This document shows positions 1 to 4,714 of a stretch of 6,240 nt of DNA, piece after piece (position 1 is the first letter of the stretch; every line of letters begins with the position of its first letter). A program made the position numbers and the translations under genes. The stretch lies in assembly GCA_022712835.1 (NCBI GenBank), contig JAFLJU010000551.1, positions 1 through 6,240 on the forward strand, read 5' to 3'. This DNA is from Desulfobacteraceae bacterium. Its GTDB lineage: Bacteria; Desulfobacterota; Desulfobacteria; Desulfobacterales; Desulfobacteraceae. Below the pieces are notes generated by a model. The model saw only the letters and a list, made by a program, of their open reading frames with translations, ran no database searches and was not told the origin of the DNA.

Positions 1-331
1 GATCGTTACGGATCGGTGGCAAAAATTCACCAATGTTGCACTCAACCCGGAAACCATTGCCCAACTGGCAGGCTCATGTGATGAATTCCTGGTCCACGGA
101 GTGGATGTGGAAGGGATGATGCAGGGAATTCAGTCAGAACTTGTGGAACTGCTGGGTAAATATTGTCCCATTCCCGTCACCTATGCCGGTGGTGCCAGTT
201 GCTTTTCAGACCTTGAAACAGTAAAAGCGCTAGGCCAAAACCGGGTGGATCTCACCATTGGCAGTGCCCTTGATATCTTCGGAGGCAAAATTGCCTACCG
301 GGATGTGGTTGACTGGCATCACAAAAATTAA
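1..331 (+). CDS. hisA: HisA, eukaryote-type (HIS6-like) ProFAR isomerase, 3' end only
   Basis: This is the C-terminal 109 residues of 1-(5-phosphoribosyl)-5-[(5-phosphoribosylamino)methylideneamino]imidazole-4-carboxamide isomerase, the cytoplasmic TIM-barrel enzyme that converts ProFAR to PRFAR in histidine biosynthesis. The reading frame starts at base 2 and the gene runs in from outside the window. Seen in the sequence: [11 protein letters not shown], then [23 protein letters not shown] and [13 protein letters not shown], ending in DWHHKN. These match the yeast HIS6 type rather than the usual bacterial HisA. The Asp in HGVDVEG is probably the second catalytic Asp, and the AGGA and GSALDIFGG segments correspond to the phosphate-binding ends of late barrel strands; both assignments come from family knowledge. 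No clear intrinsic terminator follows the stop at 329-331. No other histidine gene lies downstream, so if this is part of a his operon it is the last gene. Confidence 0.88.
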   Translation, partial: IVTDRWQKFTNVALNPETIAQLAGSCDEFLVHGVDVEGMMQGIQSELVELLGKYCPIPVTYAGGASCFSDLETVKALGQNRVDLTIGSALDIFGGKIAYRDVVDWHHKN

Positions 332-383
332 TCCCACAAAACAAAATCAGACGCGGCCTTCCGTATCCCCCCAATAATTTAGA

Positions 384-435
384 ATACGAACAAATAATAT
401 TGACAAACATAATGGTTTGGACTATTGGTTCGTAT
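384..435. promoter_or_regulatory. Inverted repeat around the marR promoter, probable MarR operator
   Basis: The left arm at 384-396 (ATACGAACAAATA) and the right arm at 423-435 (TATTGGTTCGTAT) are reverse complements at 12 of 13 positions, including a perfect 8-bp core ATACGAAC/GTTCGTAT, with 26 bp between them. A smaller dyad, CAAAC at 404-408 with GTTTG at 415-419, lies inside. The arms flank the -35 and cover the -10 and predicted start of the promoter described separately. MarR-family dimers commonly bind palindromes overlapping their own promoter, so autorepression is the natural reading. The link to this particular protein is inferred from position. Confidence 0.6.
400..428 (+). promoter_or_regulatory. 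Sigma-70-type promoter of the marR gene
   Basis: A consensus -35 TTGACA lies at 400-405, and a weak -10 TATTGG at 423-428 follows after a 17-bp spacer. Transcription would start near 435, leaving a leader of about 15 nt that is mostly the ribosome binding site. The poor -10 lies inside the right arm of the inverted repeat, as expected for a repressible promoter. The -35 is convincing and the -10 is tentative. Confidence 0.5.
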
Positions 436-450
436 GCAAAGGAGTTTAAT

Positions 451-882
451 ATGAATAATTTGCCGGGCAATATTCCAGATTGTACCTTTTTCTTTTTGGC
501 CAAGGCCCACCAAAAGGCCCACAGCCTTTTAAAGCAAAAACTTGCCCCCTATGGATTGACCAATATGCAGCACCTTATTCTGGAAGGCATTTGGTACCAG
601 GAAGGGGCTACGGCGGCTGAATTGAGCAAACTGCTTATCCTTGACAAAGCGACTCTGTCGGGCATTATAGACCGCTTAGATGAAGGGGGTTGGATCAAAA
701 AACAGCCGGACAAGGCAGACAAACGGGTCCTCAGACTCTATCCGTCGGACAAGGCCAATGGGATTAAAGAGGAGTTGATAGACGTACGGAAAAAAGGCAA
801 TGATTTCTTGTTAGCAGATTTTACCATGGAGGAGAAAATCCTCTTTAAGCGCCTGCTGCGAAGTTTGTTTCTGACGGATTAA
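451..882 (+). CDS. MarR-family winged-helix transcriptional regulator
   Basis: This encodes a 143-residue dimeric repressor or activator of the MarR family, the usual length. An N-terminal helix (about 8-34) and a C-terminal pair of helices (about 100-141) would make the dimer interface. The winged helix covers about 35-104: GLTNMQHLILEGIWYQEG, then TAAELSKLLILDKATLS, where DKATLSGIIDRLDEGG (65-80) is the recognition helix, and a wing with DKADKRVLRLYPS (87-99) that keeps the family D-x-R feature. The ATG at 451 is chosen because GGAG at 441-444 sits 6 nt upstream. A longer reading from TTG at 400 would start inside the -35 box. Its promoter is embedded in an inverted repeat, suggesting autoregulation. 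The same-strand acyl-CoA dehydrogenase gene 121 bp downstream is the likely target, so an acyl-CoA, fatty acid or aromatic acid ligand is plausible but not shown. The ligand cannot be read from sequence. Confidence 0.9.
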   Translation: MNNLPGNIPDCTFFFLAKAHQKAHSLLKQKLAPYGLTNMQHLILEGIWYQEGATAAELSKLLILDKATLSGIIDRLDEGGWIKKQPDKADKRVLRLYPSDKANGIKEELIDVRKKGNDFLLADFTMEEKILFKRLLRSLFLTD

Positions 883-892
883 CCCCTGAAAG

Positions 893-933
893 TTAATCGG
901 GGAACATTAATCGGGGAAGATTAATTCGGAGAA
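893..933. repeat. 14-bp tandem repeat, about three copies, between marR and the dehydrogenase gene
   Basis: TTAATCGGGGAACA (893-906) is followed by TTAATCGGGGAAGA (907-920), differing at one base, and then by a decayed copy TTAATTCGGAGAA (921-933). The array starts right after the marR stop codon. GATTAAC at 877-883, which includes part of the stop codon, can also pair with GTTAATC at 892-898, with an 8-nt loop. That hairpin has no U tract, so it is not an intrinsic terminator. The role is unknown: iterated protein-binding sites or simple slippage duplication are both possible. Confidence 0.85.
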
Positions 934-953
934 ACAGAAGGGACACAGCGGCA

Positions 954-982
954 TTGTTTTCAAAAATTTTAGTTCGTGTACT
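954..982 (+). promoter_or_regulatory. Possible weak promoter and MarR half-site before the acyl-CoA dehydrogenase gene
   Basis: TTGTTT at 954-959 and TGTACT at 977-982 are 17 bp apart and form a weak sigma-70-like pair. Overlapping the -10, GTTCGTGT at 972-979 matches 7 of 8 bases of the operator core GTTCGTAT seen before marR; over 967-980 the match to the right arm there is about 10 of 14. If real, the same regulator could control both genes. I found no convincing partner arm, so a chance half-site is possible. Confidence 0.3.
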
Positions 983-1003
983 GACTTAAAAAGGAGACCA
1001 AAC

Positions 1004-2710
1004 ATGTTGCTTTTCAATCCAAAAAAATACCAGGATAGAAATTATCCAGATGAACGCTCCAAAGAGATTATGCTGAAGACCATTGAATGGTTTGAAAACA
1101 AAGGGCTTAAAAAACTGAACGAAGATTACCATGCCCGGGAATTCACCTATGATTTTGCCCAATTTGTCAAAAAAGAAAAGATTTTTGAAACCCTTTTTCT
1201 GCCAAAGGGATATGGAGATAAAGACCAGTATTACAGCACATACAGAATGTTTGAATTTTCAGAACTCTGCGGATTTTACGGTTCGGCATACTGGTATATG
1301 TTCCATGTGTCCACATTGGGCCTGGACCCGGTATTCTTAGGAGACAACGAAGCATTCAAACTAAAAGCTGTGGAAACACTAAAGGACAATCCCCTGTGCG
1401 CATTTGGTCTGTCGGAACAAGACCATGGGGCCGATATCTATTCCTCTTCCATGAAACTTCACCCCTGCGAAGACGGGACCTATGTGGCCAAAGGAACCAA
1501 GTATTACATCGGCAATGGAAATGAAGCCGGAATTGTCACTGTTTTTGGGAAAATGGCCGATTCCGACGACTATGTTTTCTTTGCGGTGGATTCAAAACAT
1601 GAAAAATATGAGTGCGTTCGAAATGTAATCGATGCCCAGAACTATGTGTCTGAGTTTATCCTCCATGATTATCCCATCACCGAGGCTGAGATTCTCTCCC
1701 GGGGCTCAAAAGCCTGGGATGACATGCTCAACACCATCAATATCTGTAAATTCAATATTGGCTCCGGTGCCATCGGCATTGTCACCCATTCCTTTTACGA
1801 ATCATTGAACCATGCGGCCCATCGGAATCTTTATGGTAAAAATGTCACCGAGTTCGCCCATGTCAAACGGCTGTTCCTGGATTCCTACTGCCGCCTTGCC
1901 GCCATGAAATTATTCGGATTGCGGGCAACGGACTACATGAGATGTGCATCCAAAGATGACAAGCGCTATATGCTTTTCAATCCCATCATGAAAATGAAGG
2001 TGGCCATCCAGGGGGAAACGGTCCATGAAATGCTCTGGGATATCATTGCGGCAAAGGGGTTTGAAAAGGACAACTTTTTCAGCCAGGCCGTGGTTGACTT
2101 AAGGGGATATCCCAAACTTGAAGGCACCCGGCATGTCAACATGGCCCTCATCGTCAAGCTGATCCCAAGTTATATGTTCAACCCAGGTAAGTTCCCGGAA
2201 ATCCCCAAAATGAACGGGGGCCAAAATGACGACTACCTTTTCAACCAGGGACCCACAAGAGGATATGCCAACACCCAATTCCATGATTTCAGAATAACAT
2301 ATGCCACAAAAAACCTGCCCAATATCGAAATTTTCAAAGAGCAGATCAAGGCCTATGAAGAGTTTTTAATGGTATCTGGAATGGAACTCAAAGATCAGAT
2401 GATGAACGATTTTGATTATCTGCTGTGTGTGGGGGAGATTTTCACTTTGGTCGCTTACGGACAGCTCATTGTCGAAAGCGCTGCCATTGAGAATGTCGAT
2501 GATGATGTTCTGGACCGGATTTTTGATTTCATGGTCAGGGACTTTTCAAAATTCGGACTTGAACTCTATGAAAAAGGGCTCTCCACAGACGCTCAGCAGG
2601 GCGCCTGCCTAAAAATGATCAAACGACCGGCAGTGGACAATGATAAATTTGAACGGGTATTAAAAGACCATGTCTACTCTTTAATTGATACCTATGAAAT
2701 GAATCCTTGA
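1004..2710 (+). CDS. Acyl-CoA dehydrogenase, long form with C-terminal extension
   Basis: This encodes a cytoplasmic FAD enzyme of 568 residues that would introduce the alpha,beta double bond into an acyl-CoA and pass electrons to ETF. Visible family features are the flavin/substrate segment CAFGLSEQDHGAD (132-144), comparable to the usual F-x-[LT]-[TS]-E-x-x-x-G-[AS]-D; the mid-domain VAKGTKYYIGNGNEAGIVTVFGK (161-183); and the C-terminal helical domain with KLEGTRHVN (371-379). Glu373 there aligns with the catalytic base of medium-chain enzymes (YEGT motif). Ordinary family members are about 380-400 residues. This protein continues for some 195 residues beyond Glu373, including a helical region at about 440-568, as in other long acyl-CoA dehydrogenases. 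The ATG at 1004 has AGGAG at 992-996, 7 nt upstream. The substrate chain length or branching cannot be told. It lies downstream of a MarR gene, probably its regulator, and ends in a strong terminator. No etfAB, thiolase or CoA ligase gene is in view. Confidence 0.88.
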   Translation: MLLFNPKKYQDRNYPDERSKEIMLKTIEWFENKGLKKLNEDYHAREFTYDFAQFVKKEKIFETLFLPKGYGDKDQYYSTYRMFEFSELCGFYGSAYWYMFHVSTLGLDPVFLGDNEAFKLKAVETLKDNPLCAFGLSEQDHGADIYSSSMKLHPCEDGTYVAKGTKYYIGNGNEAGIVTVFGKMADSDDYVFFAVDSKHEKYECVRNVIDAQNYVSEFILHDYPITEAEILSRGSKAWDDMLNTINICKFNIGSGAIGIVTHSFYESLNHAAHRNLYGKNVTEFAHVKRLFLDSYCRLAAMKLFGLRATDYMRCASKDDKRYMLFNPIMKMKVAIQGETVHEMLWDIIAAKGFEKDNFFSQAVVDLRGYPKLEGTRHVNMALIVKLIPSYMFNPGKFPEIPKMNGGQNDDYLFNQGPTRGYANTQFHDFRITYATKNLPNIEIFKEQIKAYEEFLMVSGMELKDQMMNDFDYLLCVGEIFTLVAYGQLIVESAAIENVDDDVLDRIFDFMVRDFSKFGLELYEKGLSTDAQQGACLKMIKRPAVDNDKFERVLKDHVYSLIDTYEMNP

Positions 2711-2738
2711 TAGAAGGGTAAAAACCTAAGAGGAACAC

Positions 2739-2780
2739 CGGTGCAACCCATTATTTAATAATGGGTTGCACCGATTTTTT
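2739..2780 (+). terminator. Strong intrinsic terminator after the acyl-CoA dehydrogenase gene
   Basis: A perfect 16-bp stem pairs CGGTGCAACCCATTAT at 2739-2754 with its exact complement at 2758-2773. The loop is 3 nt (TTA), and A plus six T residues follow (2774-2780). It begins 28 bp past the stop codon. It should end the marR-dehydrogenase transcript and insulate the downstream gene. Confidence 0.93.
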
Positions 2781-2810
2781 AATCACCCAAAAAATATAAT
2801 TAAATATTTT

Positions 2811-2832
2811 CTAAGACGATACTAAGACGATA
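2811..2832. repeat. Perfect 11-bp tandem repeat in the intergenic region
   Basis: CTAAGACGATA occurs twice back to back (2811-2821 and 2822-2832). It lies about 60 bp upstream of the -35 of the next promoter, and one turn of DNA per copy would place two sites on the same helix face. The second copy runs into TCTT, giving a small dyad AAGA-CGATA-TCTT. An activator-binding role is possible but not supported by anything else. Confidence 0.85.
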
Positions 2833-2894
2833 TCTTGGCTTTTTTCAGAAACAGGTGATTTCAAGCCATTGGCTGAATATTTTCCATACTTTTC

Positions 2895-2923
2895 TTGACT
2901 AAATGCAAGTTCTTATCTATCTT
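2895..2923 (+). promoter_or_regulatory. Sigma-70-type promoter of the 308-residue protein gene
   Basis: TTGACT at 2895-2900 (5 of 6 to consensus) and TATCTT at 2918-2923 (4 of 6) are separated by 17 bp in AT-rich DNA. Transcription would start near 2930, giving a leader of about 26 nt that carries AGGGA at 2946-2950, 5 nt before the ATG. Placed after a strong terminator, this promoter makes the next gene an independent unit. Confidence 0.6.
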
Positions 2924-2955
2924 ATTTATTTTAAACAATTGATTCAGGGAAATAA

Positions 2956-3882
2956 ATGAGCGAAAATAAAAGCCGTGGAATTTCTTCCCAAGATTTTTTT
3001 GTAAAACAAAAGACACGCGAAGAAATAATTAAAGAGATTTCAGATACGGAATCGCCACCAGCAGAGGCAGTAAAAAAAAGCCTGGTTATATCATCTGGAT
3101 CAACAAAAGCCGATTTCAAAAAGATCATAAAAGAGCAAGATATTGTACCAAATTCCATTCAATATCGAATTTTAGAATTGTTTTGCGATGAAAAAAAAGC
3201 CACCACAAAAGTCACCAAGGTATTCCTTCAACGGATAAAAAACTTCAGCAACGAACAGCTCAAGATTATTGAACTGATTTGTGCTGGACCAGACTTTACC
3301 ACCAAAAACATCCTGGACGCCCTTCCATCGATCAAAAAATTTGAAAGTGGCCGACTACTGACCCTTCGCACTTTTGTTGAATTGGATGGGGTGGGAACTG
3401 GCCCCCTTAATCAATTTTTCATGACCACCTTCCCCCAGAGTAAACGAGAAGTGGTGGGGGATGAAGCCTATTCAAATGAGCTCAAAGAAAAAACGATGCG
3501 CCCGGATCAAGTGAATGTTTTTTACAATATTTGCCATCGAATCAAAGATATCACACCTTCAACGGCCATTGCCATTCTCACAAAAGCAAGACAACTCAAA
3601 TCGCAACATGCTCAAATGATAAACACCTTTCTAAAAGAGGATGTTTCTTTTGGCGAAAAGCCCATCAATAACAACAAAATTGTGAGCCTTCTCAATCTGT
3701 GGCTGAGCTTGCCGGAATTGGATGATATCACAAGGCTTGGGCCATTGATCAAAAAACTATCTAACAAATCCGATACACAGAAAAAAGACTTTCGATATCT
3801 TATCCAGTCGTTCAAACAAGAAATGGAAAAAGAAAAATCACGCGGAAAGATGACATCCCGCTTTAAAAATTTTTTCAGTTGA
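2956..3882 (+). CDS. Unrecognised lysine-rich helical protein, 308 residues
   Basis: I do not recognise this protein. It has no signal peptide and no clear membrane segment, so it should be cytoplasmic. The N-terminal part (1-60) is polar and charged with a probable disordered stretch (SDTESPPAE, 29-37). From about 65 on it is mostly predicted helix with short loops. Three stretches look loosely alike: 113-143 (ILDALPSIKKF...LRTFVEL), 194-228 (STAIAILTKAR...INTFLKE) and 252-289 (ITRLGPLIKKL...IQSFKQE). Each has a hydrophobic helix followed by a second helix ending in F and acidic residues, which could be a degenerate helical repeat. The tail (290-308) is basic: EKEKSRGKMTSRFKNFFS. Only three Cys (77, 109, 193) are present and no catalytic motif is evident. 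The ATG at 2956 is chosen for AGGGA 5 nt upstream. The gene is richer in AAA and AAT codons than the dehydrogenase gene, which may hint at different ancestry. Good coding character and flanking signals make it a real gene; its function is unknown. Confidence 0.8.
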   Translation: MSENKSRGISSQDFFVKQKTREEIIKEISDTESPPAEAVKKSLVISSGSTKADFKKIIKEQDIVPNSIQYRILELFCDEKKATTKVTKVFLQRIKNFSNEQLKIIELICAGPDFTTKNILDALPSIKKFESGRLLTLRTFVELDGVGTGPLNQFFMTTFPQSKREVVGDEAYSNELKEKTMRPDQVNVFYNICHRIKDITPSTAIAILTKARQLKSQHAQMINTFLKEDVSFGEKPINNNKIVSLLNLWLSLPELDDITRLGPLIKKLSNKSDTQKKDFRYLIQSFKQEMEKEKSRGKMTSRFKNFFS

Positions 3883-3884
3883 GG

Positions 3885-3925
3885 AAAAAATAACGCCCGG
3901 GTTCGACCTTGACGCTATTTTTTTT
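3885..3925. terminator. Bidirectional terminator between converging genes
   Basis: AAAAAATAACG at 3885-3895 pairs with CGCTATTTTTT at 3913-3923 with one mismatch (A3893 against C3915). The loop is 17 nt and holds a small GGT-TCG-ACC hairpin (3900-3908). Read on plus it is followed by more T residues (to 3925, then G and nine Ts); read on minus the A run at 3885-3890 becomes the U tract. It lies 2 bp past the stop codon of the 308-residue gene and overlaps the stop codon of the converging PAS gene. The stem is AT-rich at its base, so strength is uncertain. Confidence 0.6.
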
Positions 3926-4637
3926 GTTTTTTTTTCTTCTTCATGTCAATGTACCAATCCTTTTCTCCATAAAGCCTGTCGGAACACGCAGGACAGATAC
4001 CATGGCTGAATGCCGCATCGGAGTGTCTTTCAATATAGGACTCAATCAGACTCCAGTATCCTTTATCATCCCTGATTTTTTTACAGGTGGAACAGATGGG
4101 GATAAGCCCGTTCAGGGTTTTAATCCGGGTCAAAGCATTTTTTAACTCTCTGACCAATATTTCCCTTTCATTTTGAATCAATCTTCTTTGGGTAATGTCC
4201 TGGGTGATATGAACGGCACTGATAATTTCCCCATCACCATTGAATATGGGATCAACCGTGATCAGCATCCAGTGGCCCTCATGGGTTTCCATCTCCGTAC
4301 TCTCTCTTTTTTTACTTTTGAGCATTTTGGGAAGGGGGCATGAGTGAATAAGCGAATGATTTTCCCCATGGGTTAATTTACAGCATTTAAGCCCTATGGC
4401 ATCTTGTACTTTCAATTGAAAATATTTTTCCACGATACGATTTGATCTAAGAATTGAGGAATCAAGATCAATAATGCAAATCCAATCATCAATGGCATCG
4501 ACTGTTTTTTCCCAATTTTTTCTGGCAGCCCGGATGGATTGGTTGCTAACCCTGTTTTCCTGAACCTGACGCTTTAGATGTTGATTCATCTCTTCCAGTT
4601 CACGTATCCGTTTGTCATGCATTTGATCAAAACTCAT
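3915..4637 (-). CDS. PAS sensor protein with C-terminal CxxC...CxxC module
   Basis: This 240-residue soluble signalling protein has no kinase, GGDEF or other output domain. A coiled-coil-like N-terminus (about 7-45, RIRELEEMNQHLKRQVQENR) is followed by a PAS domain (about 44-150, DDWICIIDLDSSILRSNR to ISAVHITQDITQRR). A helical linker (150-176) leads to the tail GLIPICSTCKKIRDDKGYW (177-195) and FSHGICPACSDRLYGE (210-225). In that tail Cys182, Cys185, Cys215 and Cys218, possibly with His212, look like a zinc or other metal site. This tail is a recurring ending of PAS and receiver proteins in deltaproteobacteria-type genomes; its role is not established. The PAS domain has Cys85, Cys86, His90 and Cys100 in GLKCCKLTHG...HSCP, a redox or metal sensing candidate. 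The ATG at 4637 has AGGAGG 5 nt upstream. Being 59 bp after the sigma-54 activator gene, it is probably co-transcribed. The C-terminal MKKKKKQKK is encoded by the terminator tract and may be functionless. Confidence 0.85.
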   Translation of the reverse strand: MSFDQMHDKRIRELEEMNQHLKRQVQENRVSNQSIRAARKNWEKTVDAIDDWICIIDLDSSILRSNRIVEKYFQLKVQDAIGLKCCKLTHGENHSLIHSCPLPKMLKSKKRESTEMETHEGHWMLITVDPIFNGDGEIISAVHITQDITQRRLIQNEREILVRELKNALTRIKTLNGLIPICSTCKKIRDDKGYWSLIESYIERHSDAAFSHGICPACSDRLYGEKDWYIDMKKKKKQKK

Positions 4638-4668
4638 TTAACCCTCCTTTCAACGGGGTTGATCAAAT
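4621..4668 (-). promoter_or_regulatory. Possible RNA fold over the ribosome binding site and start codon of the PAS gene
   Basis: In the minus-strand transcript, ATTTGATC (from 4668-4661) can pair with GATCAAAT (4628-4621) for 8 bp. Directly continuing on the 5' side, AACCC (4660-4656) can pair with GGGTT (4644-4640). The 11-nt loop holds AAAGGA, so the Shine-Dalgarno run is half in the stem and half in the loop, and the 11-nt bulge on the 3' side holds the AUG (4637-4635). This could limit translation. The 8-bp stem partly reflects two copies of the palindrome TTGATCAA (4623-4630 and 4659-4666), which could instead be DNA sites. Confidence 0.35.
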
Positions 4669-4672
4669 CAAA

Positions 4673-4714
4673 TTATTCTTCACCCTGTCTTATTCTTCAC
4701 CTTGTCTTATTCTT
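4673..4714. repeat. 17-bp tandem repeat spanning the activator stop codon
   Basis: TTATTCTTCACCCTGTC at 4673-4689 is repeated at 4690-4706 with one change, and a partial third copy TTATTCTT follows at 4707-4714. The stop codon of the sigma-54 activator (complement of TCA at 4697-4699) lies inside the second unit, so the last codons (KNKTR) are repeat-encoded and the first unit is the same sequence left untranslated. The pattern suggests slippage duplication at the 3' end of the gene. Confidence 0.85.

Noticed and set aside
400..450. N-terminal extension of the MarR protein from TTG at 400
   Set aside because: The TTG is the first codon-sized part of the -35 box, no ribosome binding site precedes it, and the ATG at 451 has a good GGAG at proper spacing.
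252..503. Minus-strand reading frame over the hisA end and marR start
   Set aside because: It crosses two well-supported plus-strand genes and the promoter, and its translation looks like no protein family.
877..898. Hairpin GATTAAC/GTTAATC after marR as a terminator
   Set aside because: The stem is only 7 bp, AT-rich, and is not followed by a T tract.
1131..2612. Several open frames on both strands inside the acyl-CoA dehydrogenase gene
   Set aside because: All lie within a long gene with clear family motifs and have no plausible start signals or recognisable products.
2831..2890. Possible sigma-54 promoter around CTTGGCTTT or ATTGGCTGA
   Set aside because: The GG-like -24 element is present but neither has a GC at the -12 position at the required spacing.
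3909..4145. Plus-strand open frame starting MTLFFLFFFLLHV
   Set aside because: The apparent hydrophobic leader comes from the terminator T tract, and the rest is antisense to the conserved cysteine tail of the PAS gene.
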